Source: Neckera pumila | Taxonomy: Eukaryota; Streptophyta; Bryopsida; Hypnales; Neckeraceae | Assembly: GCA_963969595.1 (NCBI GenBank) | Contig: OZ018411.1 | Coordinates: 29,461,445 to 29,525,444, forward strand | DNA: 64,000 nucleotides | Direction: 5' to 3' | In this document: piece after piece, positions 1-10,260 of the stretch | Layout: every line of letters starts with the position of its first letter | Numbering within the stretch: the first letter of the stretch is position 1 | Notes under the pieces: model-generated | The model's input: only the letters and a program-made list of their open reading frames with translations | What the model was told of the DNA's origin: nothing | Database searches by the model: none | Translations under genes and position numbers: made by a program

Positions 1-238
1 GATCCTGGGAGGTCCCATACCGAGACCGGGAAAGTGAAGGTCTCTATACCGATTGCATTGGAGCACAATTTTAAATCAAAACTCTTGTCCACCTGCACAC
101 TGCCAATATTGTGCAAGGTGCCGGTTGCATTGCAGATGGTCTTAGGCCCCTTGGCGCCCTGCCCTGGGGTCGCTCTTATTACAAAATTAAATGAAAGTGG
201 ACAATAAGAGTATACATGCCAACAAGCCAACAACCTGA
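1..238 (-). CDS. Possible partial exon at window edge, product unknown
   Basis: Read on the minus strand, one frame is open from a stop near 240 to the window edge. The part below about 176 is clearly richer in G+C than the DNA around it. It translates to a plausible soluble segment beginning around ATPGQGAKGPKTICNATG. The extra 20 codons upstream are AT-rich and could be intron, with an AG acceptor next to the GC-rich part, so the true exon may start near 176. There is no start codon and I do not recognise the family. The gene would continue off the left edge. A chance open frame in non-genic DNA cannot be excluded. Confidence 0.3.
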
Positions 239-532
239 TCTACATAATCATTGGTAAAGCCTTCGTCAATGAAGTTCCTTCTGACTTGTTACTAAAAAAG
301 GTAAATCATTGATAAAAACAAATCCTCCTTACTTAGATTGTTGTACACCCCTATCATTTTACTGTAGTCATTTAAGGCCATCTATCCCACGGATTGAGCA
401 TTATCCTCACTTAGAAAAGTCTGCATGACCATAATGAGGGACTTTGCAATACTATTCATTGAAAATGTACTCAAGTATCCTCCAAATAAATTAATTGGAT
501 GAAAAAACATCATTTTCCATCCTATAGTGCCA

Positions 533-584
533 AGTGAAGTCATCCATCGGACATTTAGTGTCTGTAGCAACATTGCAAGGTTAA
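533..584. repeat. Right end of a family-2 TTAA MITE (fragment)
   Basis: The stretch GTCATCCATCGGACA..., ending in GCAAGG-TTAA, matches the right ends at 3117-3169 and 5888-5941. Its terminal TTAA is the same TTAA that begins the next repeat at 585, so the two elements abut. The left part of this copy is not recognisable. Confidence 0.5.
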
Positions 585-1504
585 CTCCTAAAGGTCAGAG
601 ACTATGTTTTCACCAAAAATGCTCTAAAACTGCCATTTCAAATACAAGTAACAAATTTTAGAACAAAAACATTTTTGGACATGTGTAATAGTAGGAACTT
701 GTAGTAAGCTTGTTTTAGAATATGTAGAAAAAATTTCAGAATTTTCCACCATGCAAATTGCAAGATATTAGCATTTGAATTGACAAAACCCCTTTTTTTG
801 GCCATGTGAAAAACTGGGCAGTTGCACTTCACAAGATCACATTTAAATGAAAAATGTCCAAAATGGTGATTACTCCTTGGATTCATTCTTGAAAGAGAGT
901 TGTCTACATGCTTGAAAATTTTTAGATCATTTGAAATTGTACAACATATAGGAAAAAAATAGGTTGTAGAAAAAAATAGAGAATGATTCAAAACACTAAA
1001 CTATTAAGAATTTAATTATGGAATTGAAAAATGTCAATCCCAATGGTTGTGATTTTTTATTAAACAATAAACATCATATGCTTTTGTTTTTTCAAAAATA
1101 TTAAAAATTGAGTTAAATAAAGGACTTCAAAACTTATTTTAGAGTAAGGTATCCATAACTACTAGCAAACTAGAATACCTCATAATTTTCATATCATAAA
1201 TTAAAATGGAATAATTCAAAGCATTTCACATATATAAAAACCCAAAAACTAATTTCAAATTTTTATTTTTTAAAAAGTGGTTTTTCATAATTTTTTTGAG
1301 CTGCCCGCCAACCGTTGAAAATGACATATCATCCAATAATTTTTTACCCATGTAGTCAAAAGTTTTGAAAATTGTTGGGCCTTAAAGGTACTCCTTGAAC
1401 AATTGTTATGTGAAATTTCCAAAGAAAAAGAATTAAAATTTCCGTTCATAGTGAGCTGCCTAAAATCACTATGTTGCCAAAAATCGCCGTTTGGTCCTTT
1501 ATAG
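585..1504 (+). mobile_element. ~920-bp TTAA-flanked MITE, family 1, copy 1
   Basis: A non-coding element of 920 bp flanked by TTAA at 581-584 and 1505-1508. Its ends are imperfect inverted repeats (CTCCTAAAGGTC at left, GGTCCTTTATAG at right). It aligns along its length with the copies at 3536-4457 and 28260-29180: all share CCAAAAATGCT near the left end, TTTTTGGCC near 790, GGGCAG-TTGCACTTCACAAG, and the right-end TTGGTCCTTTA. The size, TTAA duplication and C-rich termini are typical of non-autonomous piggyBac-type elements. That assignment is inference, because no transposase of this type is present. Confidence 0.75.
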
Positions 1505-1508
1505 TTAA

Positions 1509-2085
1509 GAAAATAGCCAAATCGGGGTCAAGTGTGCAAGTTCGACCTAAATGTGTGACCGACAATTGTATCCACATTTGTGACATGTCAAATGCATAGA
1601 ATAGCCTTGCCAATCACCAAATAGGGCAAAATTCAAATACTTTTCCACAATAAAATAGAGATTTGAATGCTTAGAAATTTGGCATGATAATTAAATGTCA
1701 TGTTAAGATTCACCTTCAAAGAATAGAATGCAAAAAGGTTTCTTCCTACAAATTTTACTGCAATTTATACGCAATGAGGTTGAAATCTAATTATAAATTC
1801 CTTACATCTTTGTACTACACAGTCCTGTAAGGACTAAGAGCATTTCTAATAAAGAAACAAGAACATGCACAATATCCAAATTGTGAAGAGGAAGTAGGCA
1901 TACCTCATTCCATTCCATGGACTTTTAAAAAAACCCTGCTCCAATGCAAAGCCGACAATCCAAACCTCAAATAGACTTTTTTGCATTAAAAAGAAGAAGG
2001 AGAGGAAATATTCTACATTACACTTATAAAGACGGGCTCGTCTCCGCAAAAAAAATCCTTTTTGACACAGTGTGCATCATCTACT
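1509..2085. other. AT-rich spacer, no gene seen
   Basis: AT-rich sequence without a supportable reading frame. The last ~50 bases (…CATCATCTACTTT) match the family-2 MITE at 5766-5780 and are the left part of the family-2 copy interrupted at 2090. Confidence 0.5.
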
Positions 2086-2089
2086 TTAA

Positions 2090-3008
2090 CCCCTAAGGAC
2101 CAAGGTGATTTTTCTATAAAAAACTACTCAAAACTATCATTTCTATTGCAAAGAGAAAAGAATTTTAAAAATTGTTGTTTTTTGCATATCCAACCATAAG
2201 ATCTTATATTTGACTAGTAAATAAATACGTGGAAGAAATTTTAGAAACTTTGACCGTGTAGATTATATGATATATGCATTTAAAGTGAAGAAAACAAGTC
2301 TTTTTGCACCTTGCTTGACTAGATCTTTTGGCTTTGAATCTTTTTTGTTCAATTTTTTTGCACTATTGATTTTGATTTTTGAATTACATATGTTAAGTAG
2401 TTGAATTGAAAATCTACAAAAAAACCTTGGAAAAAAAGCACTTAATTTTCAATCAATGAATAATTGTTAAAAAGAGGTGGATTGAAGATTAAAGAAAAAA
2501 TGAAATTGTTGATAGCTTTTAGAGGAAATTGAATCATAAGAATTCCAACAGTAAAATTTTTTTAGCAAGAAAATCTAACCATGTCTAATAATTTTTTTTG
2601 AAAAATTCTAAAAATTGCATTCAAAAATGAATTCTATAAGTTATTTTTTCAAGAAGATGCTTACATTGCCTGAAAAACTAAGATTGTCCATAACTTTCTC
2701 ATTATTAGTCCAAATTGAATGAAACAAAGCTTCACATGTAGACAAAAATATAATATTTGAGTAAATAAAGAAAGAAAAATTAAGTTGACTTTTTGTGATT
2801 TTTTTTGCTGCCCACCGAACTCCATTTTTGCTTATTGTGCCATAACTTTTGCTCTTGGGCATCAATTAAAATAAAAACTATATATTCACAAAGCTCTCGC
2901 AAAAATATACAACCTCATAAAATTCCAAAAAGTATCACTCAAAATGAAACAGTAGGAACCTGCCCAAACCCAAATTGTTCCCCAAGGGGACAAATGGTCA
3001 TTTAGGGG
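2090..3008 (+). mobile_element. ~920-bp TTAA MITE, family 1, copy 2 (nested)
   Basis: A 919-bp element between TTAA at 2086-2089 and 3009-3012, with termini CCCCTAAGGACC and GGTCATTTAGGGG. It belongs to a subgroup that also has the minus-oriented copy at 40351-41276. The two share the sequence around CCCCAAGGGGACAAATGG near the right end. It sits inside a family-2 MITE: the flanks joined across it (CATCATCTACTTT / AAAAAAACC) match the uninterrupted stretch at 5769-5790. Confidence 0.75.
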
Positions 3009-3012
3009 TTAA

Positions 3013-3169
3013 AAAAACCAAAAGTACTCATTTGAGGTCAAACTACTGTGCAAGGCCTCCCCTTTCTGCAAAAAAGCCTAAGGATGAACAATTGCACTTC
3101 TATCCTATATGCAATGATTTTTTGTCATTCATCGGACACTTAGTATCCGCAGTAGCGTTACAAGGTTAA
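3013..3169 (+). repeat. Right part of the interrupted family-2 MITE
   Basis: This segment aligns with 5781-5941. Shared blocks are GTTGCACTTCT-like sequence, TTTGTCATTCA, GGACACTTAGTATCC-like sequence and the terminal CAAGGTTAA. It is the right half of the family-2 copy split by the element at 2090-3008. Confidence 0.6.
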
Positions 3170-3531
3170 ACAAAGACCTTCTTGCAAAAAGTGGAATTCC
3201 AATTTATCAACATACATAACGAGGATGAAAAGATATAACAATGATGACTTTTGCTATTGTATGCCACCTCGCAGGCTCTTCAAATTGTCTTCAATTGCCA
3301 TGTAGTGGATTGAAAATGTCAAGTCTGATAATAAAGAGAGACCCACGCCATGTACATTGGGACCTTTTTTTTATAGTGGCTCTCGTAAGTATTTGTACAA
3401 TTCAAAAATTGCCATAATTAATTGAAAAATTAGATTTTTCCAACAAATTTTGGACATATTGAAGTATGAGTACTATACCCATAGAAAATGATTTTAAATT
3501 TTTTAAATTTTTTTTTGATGATTTTGATAAT
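3170..3531. other. AT-rich spacer, no gene seen
   Basis: Low-complexity AT-rich DNA with T and A runs. I see no coding frame, RNA gene or clear repeat boundary. Confidence 0.4.
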
Positions 3532-3535
3532 TTAA

Positions 3536-4457
3536 CCCCTAAAGTTCCATGACTACGTTCTCACCAAAAACGCTCAAAAACTGCCATTTTTAGTACAAAT
3601 ATCCAATTTTTGAAAAAAAACTTTTCTTGACATATGTAACCGTAGGATCTTGTAGTATGGTGACTTGAAAACATATGGTAAAAATTTCAGGATTTTCCAC
3701 CATGTGGATTGCAAGATATAAGCATTCAAATTCACTAACATAATTTTCTTGGCCCTGCATTTTTCAGGTCAGCAGCACTTCACAAGCTCAATTTTCAATG
3801 AAAAAATGTCCAAAACAATGGTGCTTCTTTGCAATCTTTTTCCTAGAAAAGTTGGCTACATGCTTGAAAATTTTCACTTCAATTGGAATTGTACAACATA
3901 TAGGAAAAAATAGTAAGTAGATAGTAGTAGAGAATGATTCGAAATACAAAATTGTCAAGAATTTAATTATGGAACTGAAAAATGTTAATTCCAATGGTGG
4001 TCATGTTTTAATAAATATTCTACATTCTAGGATTTTATTTTTCTCCAAAAATATTGAAAATTGAGTAAGGTGAAGGACTTCAAAGTTTATTTTAGAGTAG
4101 AGAATCTAAAATTGTCCGCAAACTTAAAATCTCCATAACTTTTGACTCATTGATCAAAATGGGATGATTCAAAGGTTTTTACCTATATACAACTCTAGAA
4201 AACTAATTTCAAATTTTTGTTTTCGAAAAAAGTAATTTTTTTATCTGCCCGCACTGCCCAGCTACGAATAAAAAAAACATATTGGGCCATAACTTTTTAC
4301 TTGTATTTCCAAATGTTATGAAATTTGGTGCATATGAAAGATATTCCTCGCCCCCACCTTCCACTAAAATTTCAGCCAAAAATATGGAAATCTCTAGTCG
4401 TACGTACCTGCCCAAAAATTCTATACGGCCAAAAAACACATGTTGGTCCTTTAGAGG
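3536..4457 (+). mobile_element. ~920-bp TTAA MITE, family 1, copy 3
   Basis: A 922-bp element flanked by TTAA at 3532-3535 and 4458-4461. Left terminus is CCCCTAAAGTTCC; right terminus is TTGGTCCTTTAGAGG. It is closest to the copy at 28260-29180, which shares CTTGTAGTA, GGCCCTGCA, GAAAGATATTCCT and CCAAAAAATGCA-like blocks near the right end. Short open frames inside it are not conserved between copies. Confidence 0.8.
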
Positions 4458-4461
4458 TTAA

Positions 4462-5010
4462 TCAAATTTATTAGTGAACAAAAAAGTTTTCATATTAGTA
4501 AATTGTTTTCAAGATTCTTTAGTAAGTGAAATGAGATTTCTCTCAGAATTTTTTGGTAAGAGTCCTTCACACTTTAAAATTTTGTTGAATGAAATAATAC
4601 TGCCTAAAGTATCACTTCAAATTTTTACATTTCTTACAATTCACTCCAAAAATCTCCAAAATCCGAAATTTGTTGGAAAAATATCCAAAATATCCAAACA
4701 TGTCCAAAATTTATTGGAAAAATCTAATTTTCAATTAGTTATGACAATTTTTGAAGTGTAGGAATGTTTATGAGAGCCACCATAGTTGCCCCTTCATTGT
4801 GCAGTTCCCGTGCTTTTTCCATTACCACACTAGATCTGCTCTAAAATTGTGAATGGGAAGCTGTGCGCCCTAGTGGTGGATTTTGTGGATTGGGGCACAT
4901 AAAAGACCTGCTTGGCTGTGGAGAATGCACTTGTAGAGGCGAGGACTCCGAGGAGGGCATGGGTTTATACATAACATTGTTAATCGAGTGCTTTTCTTCC
5001 CTATGACATG
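4462..5010. other. AT-rich spacer grading into GC-richer block
   Basis: The first ~300 bases are AT-rich with repeats of TCCAAAAT. The following stretch is more balanced in composition. No gene is supportable. Confidence 0.35.
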
Positions 5011-5016
5011 AGGGAT

Positions 5017-5044
5017 AATCCCCCCTTGGATACTTGGGGGGATT
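5017..5044. repeat. Small perfect hairpin in GC-richer block
   Basis: AATCCCCCC (5017-5025) is the exact reverse complement of GGGGGGATT (5036-5044), with a 10-nt loop. It marks the start of a hairpin-rich region. Confidence 0.6.
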
Positions 5045-5295
5045 TTAGTTATAATTGAGGAGATTTTGTTGGTTACATCATTAATGTAATCTGACAGGAC
5101 AAATATCAGTGGCTGGGGAGGTCCTGAAACTGTGGGAGCAAAAGGGACCCCCCCCACTGAACGTTAATAATGTTATGATAAGGAGGCGGTTAAATCCGAT
5201 TTTCTGATGTCTAGAGGAAAGGCGGTGACGGAGAGCGTCTTTACGTAAACCACTCGCGGGACTTTTCCCATTCATTATGTGGAGAAGTTTTTGCG

Positions 5296-5533
5296 CCGTA
5301 ATGCCCGATTATGCAGGGCAAACCTGCGTAATTGGGGATTACGGATTTTTCATCCGGCTCCAATTTATCATCCGGGTTTTTATTGAATTTTGCTTGTGCT
5401 TTACGTCGGGCAATACCCTCCTCTGCGGGCATTGCCCTATACAAAAATCATCCCAGTCGCTGTACTGCACGATTACTGTACGGTTATTGGGACTTTCATT
5501 GGCCGTTTTTAAGTCTGCCAGGTAAATGGCAGA
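5296..5533. repeat. Cluster of hairpins
   Basis: Four inverted repeats lie in 240 bp. Arms 5296-5317 and 5323-5344 are 22 nt each, 19 of 22 complementary, with a 5-nt loop. GGGCAAT at 5408-5414 pairs with ATTGCCC at 5431-5437. CCCA...GTAC pairs with GTAC...TGGG around 5452-5490. TCTGCCA at 5514-5520 pairs with TGGCAGA at 5527-5533. Overlapping short frames on both strands are explained by the inverted repeats. Function unknown; it may be a foldback-type repeat. Confidence 0.5.
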
Positions 5534-5715
5534 TTTACTCTAGTCACTTTAGGATTTTACTAAGAAGACTGGATTCCGCACTTAACCCTGGAACGACGCA
5601 GGGAGAGGCGCGGCTTTAAAGGCCCGCACGAACCCGCCAGGGAGGACTGACCCCTCTAAGGTAGAACCCCCCATTACCAACCACCACCCCATCGTCATTC
5701 AATAGGGTTTCTTAA

Positions 5716-5937
5716 CCCTTGAAGGACGAACTGGTAGCCGTGGAAATCATGTATTGTGATTCCATGTGACATCATCTACTTTGAAAAAGCCTAATTTATT
5801 CATTGAAAGTCAAAGAACTATTGAAGATCTTACCTTTTCACTCCTAATACCAAGGATGGAAAGTTGCACTTCTGTCCTGTAGGGAAAGATTCTTTGTCAT
5901 TCAAAGGACACACAATGTCCTCGTCGGCGTTCAAGGA
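5716..5937 (+). mobile_element. 222-bp TTAA MITE, family 2, complete copy
   Basis: Flanked by TTAA at 5712-5715 and 5938-5941. Termini are CCTTGAAGG... and ...TTCAAGGA, short inverted repeats. It is the uninterrupted version of the copy split around 2090-3008 and shares its right end with 533-580. Non-coding. Confidence 0.6.
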
Positions 5938-5941
5938 TTAA

Positions 5942-6590
5942 TGTGAGTCCGGTCTTGTCGCCAGGCCTCTTGTGGCTGGTTATTTGTATTTTTATTCTTT
6001 GCAATGAATTACCATTTCATTTGTATCAAAAAATAAATAAAAAAATAGTGTTTCTTAAATGCAATAGAGGCTAGCACTCATTTCCAACTATTAAGTGTTG
6101 GTTTGCAATCATCAGTTCCACCATTCTTGTCTCGACACATGTGCTTGGATTGGAGTGCCAAAGTGAACAATTAGTAGTCTCTTAAATGATTGGAATTGAA
6201 AGACTCTATACATTGGACATAGGTGAAGGCCAACTTTTGGCTTAAAAATTCATAGTAATTTCAATTCAAGCGATAAAATTACCAATTTTTTTGCAATCCT
6301 TGTCTTTTCTATAGATGCACCTCTGAAAATATTTATCTTGCCTTGTACTACTTCAAATCATGTCAGAATTGCTTATTCGGTCGGTTATGGGTGGTTATGG
6401 GTGGTTATGGGTGGTTCTAATTGCCCCATCAAAAGGTAAATGTAAAAACTGCCCTCTATTTTGTGCCGCTTAAATTTTGTATTTCTCCGCACCTCGTAAC
6501 TAATTTGGGGCCTCTGATTGCAAATATGAATACAGAAATTGCAAATTTTATCAAATGTGACAAATAAAAAATTTCAGCGTTTTCTGCAAG
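5942..6590. other. Spacer with short tandem repeat
   Basis: Mostly AT-rich, no gene seen. At 6382-6415 the 10-bp unit GGTTATGGGT is repeated three times with a partial fourth copy. Confidence 0.5.
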
Positions 6591-6599
6591 GGTAAAACT

Positions 6600-7365
6600 C
6601 GGGGCAATACAAGGGTCAGTTCTCCCTGGCCGTCCTAAGGTAGGGTTAGGATTATGGACTTCAGAACCCACCAAAGTTTGCACTTTGTACCGCCTGGATC
6701 TCTTCCTCAGCTGCGTGCGAGCGAGCAGTCTCCGTGCCATTCCCCGCAGCTAAGCTTAGTTTCAGACTTGGACTGCTGGAGCGCGTTGCCGCAGGGCCTT
6801 GATCGAGCCAGGTTCGTCGACTCTCGATGCAGCTTCTCCTTCTCTTGATCGATCTAGCTCGAAACCTCTCTTCTTTTGACTCCTTCAGCAAGCGGACAGT
6901 CTCCTAGGTGAAATTCTCTGCACATTGTTATGCTAGCTAGTCTTGTGTTATGCTAGTCTTGTTATGCTAGTCTTGTGATCTAGCTTGAAATCTCTTTTCT
7001 TTTTACTCCTGCAGCAAGAGGACAATCTACCAGGTGCTTATAATGTTTTTTCCTCCTTGCAATAGAAATGGCAGTTTTGAGTGGTTTTGATGAAAAAAAG
7101 GTCTTGGGAGTTTAGGGGTTAAGAATATACTTTGAAGTGCTGAAGCTGAGTTTTAGACTTTATTTGATACTCCAAAGTGCTATCCAAGTACGGCAATATC
7201 TGTGGCAATTAGAGTATTTTCATAGAGCACCTAGGCATAAGATGTGGTAATCATTGGATCCATTTGATGTCATCCTTAGCTCAGCTCCTATGGGGAGAAG
7301 GCTGAATTTTGATGACCATACCTGGCTTTGTTTTCAGGTGAGAAAGCAGTGGAAACGCATCCTAT
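6600..7365 (+). promoter_or_regulatory. Putative promoter and spliced 5' leader of the 7369 gene
   Basis: GC-richer upstream DNA (6600-6900) is followed by two imperfect copies of a ~60-bp segment (6851-6910 and 6976-7035). Each has the form GATCTAGCT..., then CAG|CAAG.GGACA.TCT.C.AG|GTG, which reads as a tiny exon between a 3' and a 5' splice site. Between them the motif GTTATGCTAGTCTTGT is repeated. A 66-bp end of a family-1 MITE (7053-7118, minus, followed by TTAA) has landed in the putative intron. A further acceptor, TTTGTTTTCAG, ends at about 7338 just before the start codon. Transcription itself is inference. Confidence 0.35.
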
Positions 7366-7368
7366 ACG

Positions 7369-7953
7369 ATGATTAAAACAAAAATAATCAACTCATCTGG
7401 ACACAAGCTTGATTTAAGATGGGGAAGTGGAGGTGTATACTGGCTTGTGAAAACATTATCGGAGGGACAAAATTTTGTGCTAGAGATTGATCTTGAAGCA
7501 ACATATCGAGATTATTCTGCTAGGGTTCTAGATGATTCTGACCCACCAACGTCGGTGTTCATGTCATCTGATGCGTGCATCGAGAACAGAGTTCTGACCG
7601 TGGTTAAAAAAGCCGACCTTATTGACAAGGGGGTTATACAGGAGGGGTCAATGTATGGATATAATCGAGAAGAACGCCCTTCAGGATCTGTTCCTTGGTG
7701 GACACAGCTTTGGAAACGCTTGAGAGACCTAACGAGGTGAGAGATTCAGTTCAGAACGTTTACTTATGACCAAGTTCAAGCTAAGCGGGGTCCTTCTCTG
7801 GAACAGGACATGGTTTCTCCCTCTGGCATGGAAGCCTTGGCTTCGAAGTGGCAAGCATGGATTGATCACAAGCAGCATGACCTTCCCTGTTTTCACTCCT
7901 TGAAACAACAGTACCGTTATATCTCAGTTATATTTCACATAGTTGTAATATGA
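7369..7953 (+). pseudogene. Small hypothetical protein gene with one in-frame TGA
   Basis: The frame opens at ATG 7369 and runs 123 codons to TGA 7738-7740. The same frame then stays open for 70 more codons to TGA 7951-7953. The first part is a compact, probably beta-rich domain with a lysine/arginine-rich end (WKRLRDLTR). The second has good coding character, for example SPSGMEALASKWQAWIDHK. From memory the N-terminal part resembles a small, plant-specific uncharacterised family (DUF7748-like) common in mosses. I cannot confirm this. Either the true product is the 123-aa form, or an older ~194-aa frame was cut by a nonsense change. The AG|GTGAGA at 7736-7743 also looks like a splice donor, so splicing around the stop is a third option. 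Confidence 0.5.
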
Positions 7954-8544
7954 AGGTCATTATCTAGGGAAACTGTCGGCCTAGAGTGTCCGTCGATTTT
8001 AAAACTCCTTATGAGGACTCACGGTTGGAGGCGTCGTTTTGGAAGCCTTGTACAGACGTTACTCTATAGGTGTCTCATTGGTTGAGTCTTTGGATTAGAG
8101 CTGAGTGTGTAACATTTGAGATTCCTTTTGTATGTGGATCTGTTTTACACATATTATATATTTACATGTAGTAGTTGTATTTCTTATATACGTTTTCCTT
8201 ATTGTTTTGTCACTTTCAAGTTGTGTGGCTATTACACAGTAGAAACTGTCTAAGCAAATATTGTGGTTACTCGAAAGATTTGATGCTCATCTACGAGTTA
8301 TGTCTGACGCAACTGGGTGACTGGACATGTTAGGAGGTGTTAGGTGGTTATGTGCTATAAAATATATGTTTCACAACTTTTTTCATTTTCCATAAAATCG
8401 AAGGGAAGATCTGTGTAGTCAGCTTTAAGTCTTTGTCAAAGTAATATTGAAACAAGTGGCTGAAGAAACTACTAATTTCATTTTTGGTGTACATTGGATA
8501 TGAATTTGTCAATGATCAGCTAAAATTTCATCTTATGAGAAAGG
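7954..8544. other. 3' flank, no gene seen
   Basis: AT-rich DNA downstream of the small gene. It may contain its 3' untranslated region. No other feature was recognised. Confidence 0.35.
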
Positions 8545-8718
8545 TACACTAAATTTGGTAAATAGTGTTGGCAACATTAATTGTCCCACCTAACACTAAT
8601 TGTGATTTGCAAGGTTAGTGTTAAATCATTATTTACCCATTCCAACACTATTTTAGCTCTATAGTAAAATTTGGTCATTTCAACTTTTTTTACGAGAGTG
8701 CATTTAGTGTTAGATAGG

Positions 8719-8939
8719 AAATAATCCCTGAAATGTTGAAATAATCCTTGAAATGTTGAAGTAATCCCTAAAATGTTGGAAAAGACCATAAAATGCTGAA
8801 ATAACCCCTAAAATGCTGAAATAGACCATGAAATGCTAGAAAAGACCATAAAATGCTGGAAAGACCATAAAATGCTGGAAAAGACCATAAAATACTAGAA
8901 AGACCATAAAATGATGGAAAAGACCATGAAATGTTGAAA
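8719..8939. repeat. 20-bp minisatellite, about 11 copies
   Basis: Tandem units of 19-21 bp of the form GACCATAAAATGCTGGAAAA, with variants such as AATCCCTGAAATGTTGAAAT. It lies just inside the left terminus of the Tc1/pogo-type element. Subterminal repeats can be transposase binding sites in DNA transposons, but that role here is a guess. Confidence 0.85.
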
Positions 8940-9291
8940 TTGGTCATAGTGTATGTATAAGTTGCTAAATATAGCAAAAATCATAAACACAACATAATAA
9001 TCCTAGTTGTAGGCCAGAAATTGGAAGAGACATATAGTAAAATATCCAATTGAAATTGAAATTCGGCAGCTCTTGCCCTTGGGAATATTGCAAATGTTTT
9101 GCAATAATCTCTTAGAGATATGGAAACAATTGCCCTGCACTCCAAGATTCATCAAGTCCTAATGCTAAGCTACAACGAATCATTGCTTTCCTAGCATAGG
9201 AGATGTTGTCAACATCTACCTCTTGGTTGACATCTTCTACACTATTCGCAGCCAATTGTAGAAAAAAACGTTTGCCCGGATTTGTCAACTT

Positions 9292-10260
9292 TCATGACCA
9301 TTGTCCATCTGCCTGAGGTGCGTTTTGCCAAGCATTGAGTTGTATTAACTCAATTTTCTTGGCTTTCCACCTTTTTGTCCATGTATCCTTGATTTTAGCA
9401 ATGAGGAATGTATCTACTGGTTGACAAAGGTAAGTAGAATATGGAGGCAGAAATTTGAAAACCATACTTTTGGCAGCTAGGACAGCAGCCAATAAAGGGG
9501 TCACAGTATGGCAGCTACAATTATCAAGCCATATGATCTTCATCCGTTGATGAAGATCGGCCTGATATGCACAAGGTTCTAAAAAATACTCGGGTAAGAT
9601 GGTTTGGTTCATCCAACCTTTTGGGCCCAATCTATAAGAAACCCCGGGACTGTTATCCATCAAACCTCGGATAGGGTAGCTCCTATTCTCATTTGGAAAA
9701 AGGAGCATAGGAACTTCTATTGTGGCACGCCACCCCCCTGAAATCCGAATCACCATGATCATGGATTCCCCACCCAAGACAATTTCGGCATATTTCACAG
9801 TAGTATCTTCCCTAAACCCTAAAGTTCGGCCATTGTCAAGATTGACAACAAAATGCATTTCATTCAGGTTTTCTATGAGGTTTTCATTGAATTCCCTGGA
9901 TGAAAAGCCCCTTTGCAAGACCTTAAAATGATAGGCGATCTGCATTTCAATTTGAAGCTCCTTTTCAGGGCTACAAGTCAAATGACCACGTTGGAAGAAC
10001 AAGACAATGTTATGATTGTCCATGAATTGATTGATCCAATTTGCGGTGATTTTGTTGACCAATAAAACACCGTCTTTGGAGTCAACAAAGTGGTCAGTGA
10101 AAATGGATCCAAGAGCTACAAGAATGGATAGGGTCAATTCACGAAGGAAGGATGCTGAGAATTTAATACCTGATTTGCAGAGGCGATTGAATTCTTCAAG
10201 CAAAAATGGATACAAATATTGCACCCACTCGCTCTTCTTCTTGCCTCAACCCGGCCTGGC
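9292..10260 (-). pseudogene. Decayed DDE-type transposase (DDE_1 superfamily)
   Basis: A 310-codon open segment (9292-10224, no convincing ATG) encodes the C-terminal catalytic part of a DDE_1-type transposase. The second acidic residue is in IIWLDNCSCH (D234), the third in FLPPYSTYLCQPVDTF (D271), 37 positions on. The conserved GPKGWM and YPIRGL blocks are present. At the first position, family members I remember carry DETHF; here it reads NEMHF (residues 121-125), so a catalytic Asp appears to be lost. Upstream of 10224 homology continues in a different frame (10225-10348), and a possible N-terminal piece is on the minus strand near 10423-10600. Such transposases are common in stramenopiles and also found in mosses. 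It is surely non-functional. Confidence 0.75.

Noticed and set aside
638..991. A 117-codon minus-strand frame, and a similar one at 3788-3994
   Set aside because: Both are chance frames inside family-1 MITE copies and are not kept open in other copies.
5241..5619. Short overlapping frames on both strands in the GC-richer block
   Set aside because: They follow from the inverted repeats; none is homologous to anything recognised.
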